Assembly (NCBI GenBank): GCA_009869945.1
Contig: WIXG01000015.1
Location: forward strand, 310,001 to 374,000
Direction of reading: 5' to 3'
Length of the DNA: 64,000 bases
From: Mesaphorura yosii
Taxonomy: Eukaryota; Arthropoda; Collembola; Poduromorpha; Tullbergiidae
The notes under the pieces are model-generated. The model ran no database searches. It was given only the letters and a program-made list of their open reading frames with translations, and was not told the DNA's origin. Within the stretch, counting starts at the first letter, position 1. Each line of letters starts with the position of its first letter. The translations under genes and the position numbers were made by a program. Positions 43,885-58,800 of this stretch are shown here, piece after piece.

Positions 43885-46800
43885 GAGAATGGAAATGAGT
43901 TTATCTCGTTGCTTGACATTATCTTATCGTCATTATTTTCGTATGATTATGTTACTAATTTCATATTTTTGCAATATGTATTCAAATTTCTTCATACAGC
44001 TAAATATAGTTACATGTTAGGGACACGGGTCACAGACATTAGACAACAGCGCAATAAATAAAATTGCAGTAACAGTTTTAGTCACACACTCAAGCAGCGG
44101 CAGCAGCATCGCAATATGGAACGGCAACAAGATCTAAATTTAAATGTGAAAGAATTATGTTCGCCAATTTGTATGCAGTTTGCATGAAAGTAGGAAAGGT
44201 TCTTACAGAAATGCCACTCGAGCTTCGTGGATGCTTGGCTTCGGCTTGGAGGCTCCTAATTGGAGGATTCTCAGACAGTAATTTGAGTTATTCAAATAAT
44301 TGGAATTGTCAACAGCTCTTTGACCTGAGCGAAGGATTCAGTTCCTAGACAAGGTTACGATGACCTCTAGCGCTTTCTACTTGTGCTCTTTTACTTACGG
44401 CGTGAAATTTGACTGTATTCCTGGAACTGGAACCAGGCTGGAAAAAACCGGACGTTTGTCGGGGCTATGCCATATCCTACGCCTGACTTTGCTCGACCTT
44501 TGTTCTCGCTGCCGCTGCAAGCAGGCAAACCACGTATGAGTTTGGAAATCGAAAGCCCCTGAAGTACGTCTATTTTCGCTATCGCTATCGTCCCACTCAC
44601 TCACACGTAGAGAAATACGCTCCATGTTTAGGAAATGGAAACTTTTGGATTTCGAAGTTGAAGGCAGGCTGACGTTTGGTTTTCCCATAGAATGAAGAGC
44701 TTTATTCTAGGATATGTAAAAATAGTCTGAAAGTGTAAATAAAATGAAAATAATGACAAATTGATACTGCATCCTGGATCGGCTTCAGTCAAACTATTTT
44801 CGCTTTTCGCATGAGTTTGTGACTTGAGTTTTTGCTGCACGAATAAATAAACTGCGCAGTTAATTACTTCCAGAATTAGCTTTCAGTTTTTAGAATTAAA
44901 AGGAGCTTGCTTGTGCTCTAATAAAAGTTCAACGAAATGTCAGAGTTCGTCAACCAATATTTAATTAGAAAATAGCAACCAAGTAACGCGGCCTTCACGG
45001 TAATTTACCAACATAAACGTAATTCAGTGCCCAGCGCTCGCGGAATCAAAACTCAGGTAACTAACCAGACCAGGAGCAGATCAGGAAAAGTTTTGTCAAA
45101 AGTGGTACGCTCTAATGAAGAATTAATGAAAGTTTTTGCCTTTGCTCCTGCTTAATACTTTTATTAGCTTGTGAGCTTATGTTTTAGGTTCATAATTCCC
45201 TGCTCGGGATGATGAATAATTGCGATTGGGAGGATCGATCTTCAAGAACGTATTCAAGATGGACTTTAATCATGGCTGGGACTGGCACCTTATCTTGAAA
45301 ACTGAAAAGAAGGTCGAATGTCGCAGTTTTCATTTCTTGCGTAATTATAATAAGTTGCATGTTCTTTGAGAAATGAGAAACTCTCGAAGAATAAAGCCAG
45401 AACAATCTTCCGCTTTCGCGACTGATTCGTGTTCGTATTCTTGCTCATAATTTACCATTCATTATCATCGTAATGTTGTTGTTTTTCCTTCAGAATTCAC
45501 TTTTCCATAGTTTTGTATAACTGGAAGTTTCCAACAAAATTCAGCTTTATTTTGCTCACTTCTTCGAGCGAATTTCTTTTCATATTTCTCGGAAGAAACT
45601 TTATACCTTTCTTTTCTTCTTTCGTGTCCGTACTCGCTTGAAGAGACTCTCAGGGAGATCTTCGGTTCCTGGAAACCATTCATTGTCAACAGCAACGACC
45701 CATCATTTTTCGGTTGTATGTCCGGGTGTTCCTGGGACGGCGGCCATTATACACGCTTCGACACTTCTGCTGATTCATCTGTGATGCTTCTCATCAATTT
45801 TCAAAATCAAATATCAAACAAGCGTATCATTCGCATTCGAAGTCCAGAGCCAAAGTTATCCAATATGTGGAAGCATCATTGCTGTCACTACTGTCTTCTT
45901 TAGAAACGGCACAAGCCAATAGCGAAGCGTACATGCGAATATTCGCCAGTCAGTGTTGCAGTGGCAGGCTCAATGACTATTCTCCTAAGGCTCTACTTTC
46001 ACACTACACATTATACACGATTACAACGAGAAGAGCCAACTACACATCAACGGCTATATGGTAATAAAATCATGCCGAAACGAGCCACGCCGTTGTAAAA
46101 TTTGAAAGTGAAGGTCAGGCACGTGTCGGCTTTATAGTTGTTTTCCACAACCCCAGCATACATTTGTATTTCATTTATAATAAAATAGACATTTCTAAAA
46201 ATGCGAATTAAATTGCCAGCTAGTCGATGAAATGTAATTGCGAATTCCGATGGAATGCGTGATATGCTGTTGTTGATCGGTGATCCAATCGGTTGAATAA
46301 TTAACGAGACCTTCCGATTTGGAGTATTGGCATTGACTCCTCCACGCTGGCCTCACAATTTGTGCTTATTTTTAACACCGAAGGCGAGGTTTCCAGACTT
46401 GATCGAGAACTGAATAAATATTTCATTAGCCAATTAGTCCCATCGTCATCGATTTCAGTGGAAGGATTTTGCAATGAGTTCTTGGAATCAATAGCTTAGG
46501 TCAAGAGAATATCGAACGTTAAACAAGAGGTGAAAAGACGCTTTCCTCGCACTGATATGCAAATGACAGTCCGGCAGGACACGTACGAAACAACTGCGCT
46601 TGAATAGGCATATTCGTAGGTTCAAGGTTGGCCCTGCCTGCCCTATCTTGTCAACAAATCTGAAGCTTTTACTTACGGTTATGAATATTCATTCATATTT
46701 TCCACACATATGCTGGAAGCTGGACTGCTGAACGCTGGACTCTGAATACTAGCATGCGAACACACAGCCTGCACGACCTTCATTTGAATAGCCAACCAAA

Positions 46801-49462
46801 CTAAGGTCAGCATAGCTCAAAATTGATTTATACTTTGTACTCTTGCGAAAGGCGAATGAATTGCGGTTTGCACAACCAAAATAATATTGACCACTGAGCT
46901 CGGCTCGAACACGACCGAGTGACGGAGTGAAAACAGTTTAGACACCTATAGGTATGATTTCATGGGTTAAGCAATGAGTACAACCTATCCAGGAAAGAAT
47001 TTCGATATGTCATCCATCAACCTTGCAATTAAATGGCTAAGCTTGGTTGTGTAATGAGTGCCTTGCCACATGAAATCGAAATCGCGGCGAAATAGGCCAG
47101 AAGTATCATCCTCGGCCAACTTTTTCCACTCTGACACGGACACGGCACGGGTATGACCCGAGTGTCGATGGCACGAGTACGCGTCTCATACGTGCGGTCG
47201 AGTGAATTAAGTTCTCATGTCCTCAAGATTCAAGATGTAGTTGCACGACAACCTGCGGCATTTCGAAATGAAAGGTTACCGCACGCCGTGCCGTACCTCG
47301 CCTGCCATATTGGAAACATAATTACACACTACTGCGTCGCACGCTTTCGAGTGCGAGTGCTCCAGTCCAAGCAAGTAGCAAAAGTGTTGGGAAACCGAAC
47401 CAGAAATACCGAAATATGTAATTATCATTTTCGCAGTAGCAGCGGCCCGATAGTGTAAAACAACTTAACCACAGCCTTCGCACCACAACGCAGATTGCCA
47501 CATTACATTATTATCGCCATCACGTCTAATTTTGCGTTTTGACAGAGTCGGTCGTGCATGCATACTTCTTGTTTACATGATGAGCGAAGTGTTGCTAGGA
47601 AGCTGGAAGGCTTGGCTGGTTGCTCGAGCAAAGTCAGCGTGAAGAGTTCAGGATCTTTCTCTCAAGCAGAAGCAGAGTATTGCTTTCTCTTTCCTTTATT
47701 TCTGCATGAAAGTATACATTGTGCGAAATTTGTAGACTAACCCGTACGTGTTTGCTGTTTGCAAACTTAGGAAATAGAAATGTAGTTCTTCTATCCTGTT
47801 TTGCATTGGCCTTAGCATAATGCCAGATGCACCGCATGATTTTTGGCATTATACTTACAAGGTATATGTTTGCGAATCGGAATCGTAAAGGGAAACGCTT
47901 TCCCTACTCGCTCTTACCTTCTTGCAAACTTACAGCCACAGCTTTCTCTTCGTGTGTGGTGTGGTTGTCCCTGTGCAAAAGTGCGAAATTAGGCAGCAAC
48001 AGCAGAGTGAAAGCATACGAGAACCTGGAATTTTCGCCATTTATAGCCTTAAAACCGAAACCCGAACACACAGCAAGCAGGCAGCAAGACGGTTCGTGTT
48101 CGTGTTCGTTCAGTGTTCATGCGTGCCGTATTTTGCAAGTGCAAGCCAGACAGGCAGGCAGAGCCCATGCTTTTGGTGTGCAATGTGTAGGAAAGAGAAA
48201 CATTGTAGGACTATTAATGTCAGTCACCTGGTACCCTTCAAACTGATAACAACAACACGCAACGACGACTCGAGTAGGCCAGTACCAGACGTTTACAGCT
48301 AGCCAGACAGAAAAGTGACCACCCAACGAAGAAAATCATGTAAAGAAGTTAATTATATTTGCCAAATAACGCAGTCACTAATATCGACGTACGAATTTAG
48401 AGTTAGTGTGCAACGCAACATGAAATTCGGCAGCGGCAGTCAGTTGAATGAATCACAGGTCGAGTAACAAGAGACTGGACACCTAAATGTAGAAAGGTAC
48501 GTGCTTTATAGTTCATATTCGCATTGCCGCATTTACAGCATCGTAAAAGGAATAATTCAGCACTTAAAAATTGTCGTAAAATTTGCAATGTTGCTTTGCA
48601 CGTGAAAGTTGTATGTGCATGATCTCCGAAAGGACTCGTCACGCGTTAAAATTACTGCACTGGGCGCTCGTACCCGTGCCGTGTTAATGGCAGCTCTGTT
48701 TGACTGTTTCGAGTTTTGCGTTTTATTCAAGTTCTGCAAGAACCCTCCAGATATTAATAACTGATGGTTGTATTCATAAATTTTTATTTCCGCTTCAAAT
48801 TCGAACCTTTTTCCGTTCGAGTGTGACAAACTGAAAAGGAGTCGAAGTATTTCTGGCCAATAATTTGGGGTATTTCCACTTGCACATTATCGCCTATCGC
48901 GGCCTCACATATCTTAATTTTAACCTGTTCAGGGTCCATCGGCCCCGTCCCTTCACTGCCACTGCTTGAATGGATCGCGTCGCACTCGATTCTCCGTACA
49001 CATCTATACAAATATCACACCTAATTTAAGATTTACGTTCAAAATGACTATTTCTGGCGATTTTTAGCTATATTTAACGTGGCAACACCCTCACTGGTGG
49101 CTATCTTTATAATTTAAAGGCAAAGTGGAAAAGAACCGAGGTGAAATTGTATACCCGCGCAGCGAGAAATGTGAGAAATGTCAAAATTATGTAGAGTGTT
49201 GTAAATTCACAGCAAACGACACGGGACCGTTGTCTGTCTTGTCTTGTGTCGTGTGATGCATTCATTCACTTCACGGGTCGTGGCATGACGAGCCTTCAAA
49301 ATATGCATTTAAATTTAACACGCGTATTAATATCACCTCGCTTTCCATGAATTCGTGGGTGTTTTCCTAGCCACCGAATCACTACTTTATGCGAGTTTCA
49401 TTTGCGTTGGCTATTTGACTTTGCAGCTATGCTCGTCGCCTGATCATGGGAAACTGAGACGA

Positions 49463-49503
49463 CCAATCAACAGCAGTTCATTAGACCTCAGTCTTTTATA
49501 TAC
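49463..49503 (+). promoter_or_regulatory. Possible CCAAT and TATA boxes before the 49573 exon
   Basis: CCAAT at 49463-49467 and TTTATATAC at about 49495-49503, some 70 bp before the ATG at 49573. The order and spacing would suit a start site near 49525-49530. The match is to short motifs only. Confidence 0.3.
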
Positions 49504-49572
49504 TACGACCACGATCACGAATTACGTAAATCATAGCTTCCTTACGCCCACCTGGAGAAGATTAGCGTTAGG

Positions 49573-49870
49573 ATGTTAGTCGCAATTCCTGAGCAACCTG
49601 AAACCTCACCGACACCAGTCACCTCTTCGTCCGGTTCTGCTGGCAGCAACAGCAACGCTTCGGCGGCTCGAGGTGATGGACTCGCTGGTGAGTCCATCAT
49701 CACACGGGTTACAACAAAAACACGGTCACCACCCATCGCAGCACATGCACTTCATGGCAAATTCAGCAGCTCGTTTCCGGCGAGCGGCAAGGCCGGTGGG
49801 GCGATGCTGGTCTCACCTGTGGACTTGATACATCACGCCAATGCTGCAGGAATGCTCTCCAAGTTTTCAG
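49573..49870 (+). CDS. Possible first coding exon of a gene continuing beyond the window
   Basis: From the ATG at 49573 (in-frame stop upstream at 49534) the frame is open for 99 codons to a strong donor, TTTTCAG|GTACGTG, in phase 1. The stretch is visibly richer in GC than its surroundings. The product starts MLVAIPEQPETSPTPV and continues with Ser/Gly/Ala-rich disordered sequence, ending VDLIHHANAAGMLSKFS. Such N termini are common in transcription factors and signalling proteins with very long first introns, but no domain is present to name it. I found no partner exon in the remaining 14 kb, so the intron would exceed that. Confidence 0.45.
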
Positions 49871-52800
49871 GTACGTGCCTTTTCTTGATAAGCATCGTTC
49901 ATCATTATTTGGCCGGACATAATGGCCTTGACAATCAAAACTATGCAATGCAAGTCAGCGAGTGCAAGACCTGACTGAAGTCTTGTACTCACTCGAACAT
50001 CAATTTCCCAAAGGCGAATCAATCAGGCAAGAACCGCGTGCATGATAAATGGCATTGGCAGAAGAGAGCTTGAAACAAGTATCATTAGAGGAATTCAGCC
50101 ACTATTGGCATTTGGCATTTGTTAGTCTTCGTCTCTCGTCTGACGGTTATTGATTTTGAGTGAGACCTCCGCTAACCACGGTCGGGCCTGGAGATAGACA
50201 CCGAAACCGTAAATAGTTTAGAAAATCTGACCAACAAGGCTGAGAGTATCGGTATTCGATAGCCTAAGATCTAGGCTTCTAGAACAATGAATGTCAATTT
50301 ACACTGCAGCGTTTATAAAAATTAAACATGAAAAGGGCTTTTCGAAGCATGTCGAATACGCAAAGCAAAAGGAAGATGATAATCGACTTCACCCGTGAAC
50401 GAATTTAATGCACGGATAAAGGGATAAACGGATCAATTTCCAGACTAAAAATATGAAAAACAGAGCAGGAGACAATTCAGCGTTAAGAATAGTCCAGCAA
50501 ATGTTTTCTTGCATCGTACATAATTCTTGCATGTACAAGGCCACCGCCAATACGAATGAATGAATTATAGCGCCGCCATAGCGAAGCACTAAACATGGCA
50601 TGCGTAAGCTTATGTTATTTGTCAAGTGGAAATAATCACCATTAAGTGTCGTCCAGTTACCAAAGCCTAGCCTGAAATAGCATGGCAGCTCGTAACTTTC
50701 AAACAAGCAGCGAAAGAGAAATCAAACCATAGGATTACAACCTTCACTGAAAGACATCGCTACATCGCATTCCTAACCTAAGACTCGGTTCATTCAATGA
50801 CGCACTTCGGATCTTTTTTTAGACATCTCAGCTGTCCACGTTCAGGTTTTCGACTTGTGCTGGTACCGCGAAGCGTGTGTCAAGTTGTGAGAATGAGAAG
50901 ATGAGAATGAGAATGTGATGCGGGTTCAATTTCATTCACAACTTTCATTCTATGCGTGTGAAATAAGAAAGGAAACTCATTAATCTAAAGAACGCGTACG
51001 CAAATCAGTTGGATCAGAGTTCTCATAATCAGAATCAGGCAGAAAAATTCCAAAGATGGCAATTCAAAGCCAAGACAAGATCCATACAGGTACGGAGGAT
51101 ATTTATTATTCAGTTCCATATTTCACGCCATGGTAATCCGGATGATCAAATCAGCTCGCATGCCCTTGATTTGACCGAAGTCCTACACTACACTACACTA
51201 CAAGAAGTTTGAATGAGCCAATGAGCTATGAATCATGTAACTGGATTCAGCCCAACAACGCCCAAGCCCAAGCTGTGAAGCAGTTAACATTCCCATTTGC
51301 CCATTGACAAGCACAAGTAAATATCGTGGTCGTGGCTAATGGCACATGTTTACTTTGAGAAAGAAGCAGCGACAGCGAGCGTGCCAACGTAAGGCGCGAG
51401 TGCCAGCCAAATTATCCATGTACACTACACTACGGCTTACACCTGTAACTAATCATTTTTCATTGACAAGTTCTGCGATTCTAAAATTAACCTATATCAA
51501 TAAAGCACCAAGCAAGTACTGCTCCTGGCAGTGGCAATGGCAGTGGCGAGCGAAAACAGAAAACCCCGAAATAAACATTTCAGATTACATAAGATTTACG
51601 TCAGAGCAGCGCCGTCATTTCCTGCACCCTGAACCGTGCGCTGTATTTTTGTCAATCAAGACGGGAGTCGAGGCTCGGTGCAAGTGAAATTGTATCGCGC
51701 ATGTTGCGTTGCCACCGTTTGTCGTATCGTCGTTCGGCTTGTCCGTTGTAAAATTGGCCTTGATCCAATTTCAGTACAGCAGCGGGACCAACGCGCCATA
51801 ATCACTTCTAAGATTCCATCGCTCTGTGTCGGTTATCTTAGCGGATGTGGCTTTGAACGGGCATAGACAACGCTAAATGGATTGGACGAGGCGGCGCCAC
51901 GGTGCTCTTGAAATAATTGTCATTGCTTCTGCCAATGCCTCAGGGACATTGATTGCTTTGACTGCCGCCGCTGAATACGATTATTTATTCAGAATGAATG
52001 AAATCAACATTAACTTCATTATGACTATGACTATGACATGAAAATGAAAGAAAGGGAAAGCACTTCATTCGAATATCACCATCATCATTCCGCTTGCAAG
52101 ATTATTCGTGTTTGACTTAGATTTGACAGACGTGGGCCCGCGCCCGGACCAGCACCGACTTTCTCTTGCTTTACTGCACAATGCAGTCGTTATTCAGCTC
52201 ATTTTGCTCATATTAACCAAGCGTAGTGCCTACGCGACTGACGATTCGACTACCTTGCCTAAGATAATATTGATTTGCTACATGCCACGTCGAATAACAA
52301 AACAGCACACCTTTGTGCGCTTTGGAAGTCTTGGCGTAGGTAGCTGAAGCAGAAGAATGAAGAAGTTGGCGAATTCTTGGAATAAAATGAGTCACACTAT
52401 ACCGTTGTCGATCAGAGTCGAGAAAGAGAAATAATCGCATTATACATATTATGAGAATTTTGCAGCATGCGGCCTTGAGCAGAAATAGGAAGTTAATAGG
52501 GAGCAGGAGCATGGGCACGGCAGTGTAAACTTTGTTAGCTTCAAGGTAATTCGCGAATCGCTTTTGCGGAGTTGGACGCGAACGTGGTCTTGGACAGGTA
52601 CACCATTACCACTCGAATCGATCCATCGACGACTCAAACCCAAACTAACCCAAACTCCAACCTGTGCTTTGAGGCAGGGCCGGAGCGGCCCAAGCAGTCG
52701 TTTATTGCATTTCATACATTACATCTCGTTCATGCAACGGCACAGTATGATTTGACATTGAATATTAGACAGAATCGAGCAAAAGTTAAATTAATGATTC

Positions 52801-55800
52801 AAATCAATACTGAGTACACAAACACAATGATAGCAACAGTGAAATTGAACGTTGAGTATGGAATGGCGACCAAGAGAAAGTACCTCAACGAAGGCAGCAG
52901 CGATAACCCGGTATATCAAATTAAGCGCATTGTTTACAGGAAGTATTAAAATGCTATGACTTTTTTTTCTAATACAGTAATGCAATGGCCAGGCGGAATA
53001 CTTTCCTTTCCGATTGTTTACTTGAAACAAAACCAGTGAGCACTGCGAATGAATGTGAATGCGAAATGAAAACAATCGGCTGCCAGAACCGCGCCGAGAG
53101 CGCAACACGACTACGCCAGTTTACATGCAACTTTTTCTGTGGAAAAATATCACAACCCCCAATTTCGCGATTCATGGATCTGGTTGGTGATAAGAGTATA
53201 ATAAAAATGGGGTCTACAAGCTTATACAAACATATCACAGCGCTGCGCTAGTTATAATGTGTATGAGTGAAAGCTGGAGCTTTCTCCTTCATGACCTTCA
53301 TGCCGAAAGAAAGAATGTATTGGCATATCACGCTCGCGCTCGAGCACGGGCATGTTCGCACCCCGCTCCACGCTGTGTGGGCTCACCTTCCAGTCTTTAG
53401 GAAGTCAAGAGACTTGGCGTCTCGGGAGTTCAGGTGGTAAGCAACTCAAGGTGCCGATCATTGAACCTTGGCCGTCGGCAAGGACGGCGGCACGGCTTCT
53501 GCGGCTCTTATTCAGCCATTGCCATTGTGGAATGCATAAAGTGCAAAAATCAAGTAGGATTGAATTTGTGTAAAAAAACGCCAATTCCTATGCCTTTGCC
53601 TCGCGCATTAAAAAATCGCCATTTTGTAGCACGTGTTCAATTTGTGGCCTCTCCTCAAGTATCCTTTTGCCTTTCACCATTTTCACTTTTCGCAGAATTC
53701 AATTTTCTCGTCATGAGATTTCGCCTATCGTGCAATATCGGCTGGTTTTTGGCTTAGGCTTTGATACACGGCTGTTTGATCGCTTACACTTCAGACCAAA
53801 TTGCTTGTCAAGTGAGTTAAGCGAAAGGCGAAAGCGAACGCGAATACAGGCATTAATTTGTTTTTTGTTCTGATCCTAATTCTAAATTCAAAATGCAATT
53901 TAGCCAGCACCCAGGTTGACCTTTGTTTTTGAAATGATAATCTGGCGAGAGTTCTGGTTGGATCGAGAAAGAGTGTGTGTTAATCGATTGCGAAGTTAGT
54001 AACCTAGAAAAGAATAAGAACTCTAAAAAGGCAATCACCAACTCGACAGCTCATTAGATTCAATTCCATTTCGACTTAAGTTTTCATGAGCGGTTTCGAT
54101 TTAGACATTAAAACCTTCAAAGTTGTTTTTAATTTATGACGGAGTCACACGTGGAAAAGCAATTGCCCAACTCAAAGCGGGCCGCAGCCTCCGAACTCTA
54201 AATTTAAAATTAGCTTCCAGAATTATGGAAGGTGAGACCGTCAAATTCTATATTAACTTTACAAGAATGCTGTCAAAAATGAAAGAACTTGACTGGACGG
54301 CGCGAGCACAATTTCTTTGAGTGTCTTCTATTGTTTGTTGTGCATATATAACGAGCAATTGCTCGAGGAAAATAAAATGTACAAATGTACTCCTTTTCAT
54401 CGAAAACAACCAGCCAGTGGGCAGTTGTACTTTGGTACGTGCATTCAGAAAATTGTTGACCATATTATTATTACCAGCTTGCATGTCCATCGTGGGTAAA
54501 AATAGATAATTATGCATTGCTGTGATAACTAATAGAACTAATAAATGGTTCATCATTCGTGCTTTCACCATCGGTTTGGTCATTGCAAAAATATTTATAA
54601 CATTTCCACACGAGTCCTCGTTTTTGTTTTGTCGGTCACCGAGTAATATACATGGACGGAAATCCACGAAGCGAGCAAGTCATCGTATTTCCAGCATGAC
54701 ATAATTTGATTTACTAGAAAAACTAAAGCTAAAGCACGACATGTGTAGAAGCGTATAGCATAGAGGGCTAGATAGGCAGACAAAGAGCTTGGCTTGAGCC
54801 CAGTTCAAGGTCCACTTGTCTGCTTCGAACCACGTTGCTTTCTTTCTATTTTTGCACGTTACAAAACAGGATAACAAGTGTTACGAAAGAAAGTGGCATG
54901 AGTCAGTACGGTTCGGCCGCGTCCTTTCCTAAAGCTATTTTGAGTTGTTGCTACGAAACGGAGCTGAACCAACGTGCCTAGTGCAGTGCAGTGGAGTACA
55001 TGAAATCGGCGTAACGTAGTGTAGAGCAAGCGGATCCCAAGAACAGTGCATTACGTGGTGCAAATTTGGGTTCTAACAACTTGCGATTTGCGAAATACGA
55101 AGCGAATGAGTCCAAGGGCCTTGGTTCTATTTTCCATCAGGCCATGTTCATGCTGAATGCTGGGTTGGCCCACACCGTGCAGTGCCGCAATTACGGTGCA
55201 ATCGGGACTATTTTAAGGCTTCTCGCTGTTTGGCCGACCTTGTCTTGGTTCTTTTCTCTCTTGGCTAATGTTTTATTTACGTTTAGCGTTTAGCAACTAC
55301 TGCTACTTGGACGCGGACGTTTACATCTACGTGGGGTCTCAAAACAATTCCTGCATTATGAAATTCTGTTCTTGCCATTCTTTTGCAATAGCAATCAGTT
55401 TAATTTGCATTTGATCGAAGGTACTCGAATAGGCTGACATTCTCATTCATTGAATCACAGTGTCGTGTCGAGTTTAGGCAGATTCACTGCACAGGAACTG
55501 AACTCTTGATTGCTTAATTTCATCGTCCTTCGATGATCAACGCAGTGGTGGGTCGGTCGCCTTCATTTTCGTGCCGTGCTTGGGTCATGCCATGATTAGC
55601 ATTTAGCATTATCAAAAGAAAGCGACTCTACACGACCGTCTCCTACTGAGTCGAGCTAAGATTTAATAACATCCTGTCCTGGCCTCTCTTCAACCTCGTA
55701 AATGCCAATGCTATTTTAATATCCACCGTAATGAAGCGTTATTCGCATTAGCTAAGCCGCGGTATATTGTAAAAGTAAAGTCCTCAGGAGAGAAGCCTGG

Positions 55801-58800
55801 CATATGTCGTGGTAGGCGCGTGCGGTGGAAGCTGGAGCACAAAATAGAAACAGATTACAAACAACCCACGTACTACATTGTATTTGAAAGTGGAGGCAAA
55901 GCAAAAGAAAACATATGCTCAGGCTCGCGCCCAAGAAGCGAACAAGGCTGCATGTTGAGCTATGGTAATGATGGGAGCCTACTTTCACAACTAGAACACT
56001 GCTGGGCTCTGCCGTCTACGCTTTTTGTGAAAGGTCAAACTGTGAAAGTTATATTTGGAGGATCAATATATCTTTTCACTTTTCGCTTACTTTGCCATTT
56101 TCTTCTACGTTCTTTCTGGTGGTAATGGAAACTTGGTTTACACTTTGTACTCGTCTCTTCTCTTATGCTGGTACAAAAGGAAAAACACTTAAAGTGTCGT
56201 AGACAACGCTCACCATTCGTATTCCACATTATTGAACAAAATGTACTACATTTCCTTTCTGTTAACTGCTTTTAGGTAGATTTGCTCTCCTCGACTGACG
56301 CCCGACCTTGTATTTAATGAAATTGCTTGAATTTCAAATTTTTGACAGAAATAGAATAAAATGATCCCGGGCATATTAATACAAGTAACCTTTAAAGCCA
56401 CGATTGATGTGGCTGTGTGGTATGTGGGCTGATAGTAGAAGTTTGATGAGATGAGTTTCATACATTTCAACATGAATTCCAAATACGTCTTATAAGCACG
56501 GGTGAAACGTATTTCAGAAACAAGTACTAAGTAGAAAAGACTGCCATCGTCATCATCATCTGTAGGAGAAAGGCAAATGCCTTAGGCTTAGGATTATGCA
56601 ACTCCCACATAAAATTCTGATCTTTAACCTTTTAACTTTCCCTGCTCATTTGATCTGTTTTCGTTTGTGTGCAACAGCGAAATTTCTCAACAGCATAGCC
56701 GTAGCATTACACTTCACAAGTAAATGCCGCAATCGAGGAAGTGAAATTGTCAGGCTTCTTTCTATTTTTTTACTTTAATAAATAATTTAATCTTCGTATT
56801 TTATTTTTACGTGTCTAACAGCAAATATGCTGTACCGCGAAAGATCATGTCGCATGTGTGGGATTGTTCTTTTGACTTATTGATTCACGTTGCTATTACT
56901 TGATTGTACAATAATAGAAATCGTGTTAGTATCATGACATCCCTCCTGGATTCGAATATTCTCTTGCTCTTACAAAGTAGCATGAATTGTTTCAGAGCAC
57001 GTAGCATAGCTATAATTTAGGGCAATATGTTTAGTTTTTGCTTTTGCAATTTGCTGCAGCAAGCTCCTGAATTCCTACCCGCAGTTTGTTGTCTGCTGCC
57101 AGTGTCAGATTGAGTCAAGAGTTAAAATCAAGCTGCCGAAGCGGCATATACAATTTATTGAGTGCGGAGTTCCATTCCTACGTTCATCCTCGTGTAGAGC
57201 GTGGATTAAAAGAATTAAAAGGCCACATCCACTGATAGCAGGCTGGGGAAGCCCGTTTCGAATTCCAAATTAATCTACCACGTTTGTAATTAAAGTTATG
57301 ACAAGTGATGACTGACGAAACCGTGCTACAATCAAGGCAAATTAGTATCACCAGAAGCCGAGGACCGATTAACACATGTTAATTGTTATGATGAAGAATG
57401 CGCTCATACTCACATACATTGAGCACTGTCTTTCTAATTTTGGAATGTCCCACGTACTATGTACACGTTTTACCCACATGCACGTGGGTCTGTTTCCTCG
57501 TCATTTGATAAAATTATAGGCTCCGTGTTCCTGTTTTAAATTCCGAGATTCCGACCGACTCTTGAGATCTATCCATCCATCTCCGTTTGTTCCCTCGCTC
57601 CGCTCTGCTCCGCCATGTCGTGTCACGCCAGGCTATTTTTATAAAATTGTGAACAACATCCTTTTCATTTTTGTGCCTAAAAATAAATCCAACATGTATA
57701 ATTCTTCGACGGAGTAAAATATAAACAAAAACGTGCTATTTTTAGTCTCGCGGGATAATAATTGTGATGCCTGCGATGCATGGCATGGCACACGAGGCAA
57801 CGATTTCGACGACACGACGCAATAGTTCGCCCTGGAATGTGTATGCAAACTTAATTCAGGGGATTCGCAAGCGTGAGCATGAAAATGCGAACACGGATGT
57901 AAAACAGGCGAGAGAGAATGAACAAAGACTCCTAATTAGGCAACAACAGCGTGCAGAAACCAGATTTTAGCGGACTTGTTGATCCTCCTTGTGAATTTGA
58001 AGTGAATTCAACTCGAAGCCACGTCTTTATTAAAGTAATTACAATTACATGGTTTAATCCTGTTATTGAAATTATAGCACGTTGCAGCTGTGCTGCTGCC
58101 GAGCGACGAGAATAAAAATAGCAGTAACAAAATGTGAAAGTATATGCTAAAGCATTCGAAACTTCGAAAAGTCGTGAATTCGAATATTTTGTACCACCGT
58201 CGCCAACTGCCAAACTGTCATAAACATCAATGGAATTTGGGAGTAGTGAACTATTTCCAAATCCAAGCCTTTAACTACCTTTTTAAGACTGTAAAGCAGC
58301 TTGCAATGTGAAAATCCAAAATCTATTTACGAGTCTCGTTTTACGATCTCTGCTATTTGCTTTTTATTGCACGTGGAGATTCGCGTTTCGCCTAGTCATT
58401 CCCGCGACAGCGATGAGGTGCAGCACATCTGCAGTGCGTCTTGCATGCATAAAGCACAGCATGAGCCTAAATTTATTATGTGAGTTTTCAGTTTGCATTT
58501 GCACTGATAATACAAAGCGCAAACAAAATTTATTCATTTGACGCTTGACGTTCATGATGAGAAAAACAGGATGGACAAACAACATTCCAAAAATAACTCC
58601 CAAATGCACGCCACACACCGCACACATGCACCGCTCGCTCATTCGAGGGCCTGCCTGGCCTATTCGCCTATTCTTAGAAAGCGAAGGCGAAATTCAGCAG
58701 AACTGAAATCAGCTCGGGCTGGCACGCCAAGACACAGGCACTAGAGACAAGTACGACCGCGGCGACTGCTGGGACGGTGATAAAATAAAACAACCATAAA

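Larger units (their letters stand above)
41557..49572. other. Gene-poor stretch, about 8 kb
   Basis: No frame in this stretch shows a domain or a convincing exon. Frames of 90-140 codons (47827-48246 plus, 47922-48302 plus, 42204-42503 plus) look like chance. The left end should hold the LDLa leader and promoter. A 12-bp direct duplication (GAGACGGGCCCG) occurs at 43861-43884. Confidence 0.5.

Noticed and set aside
47827-48302. Two overlapping plus-strand frames of 139 and 126 codons
   Set aside because: Mutually overlapping, Cys/Gln/Arg composition like random AT/GC-mixed DNA, no conserved pattern seen.
52572-52949. 125-codon plus-strand frame
   Set aside because: Low-information Thr/Asn/Gln-rich product without a domain; surroundings show no exon or promoter signals.
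54248-54667. 139-codon minus-strand frame with a hydrophobic stretch
   Set aside because: Overlapped by equally long plus-strand frames, no recognisable family, chance length.
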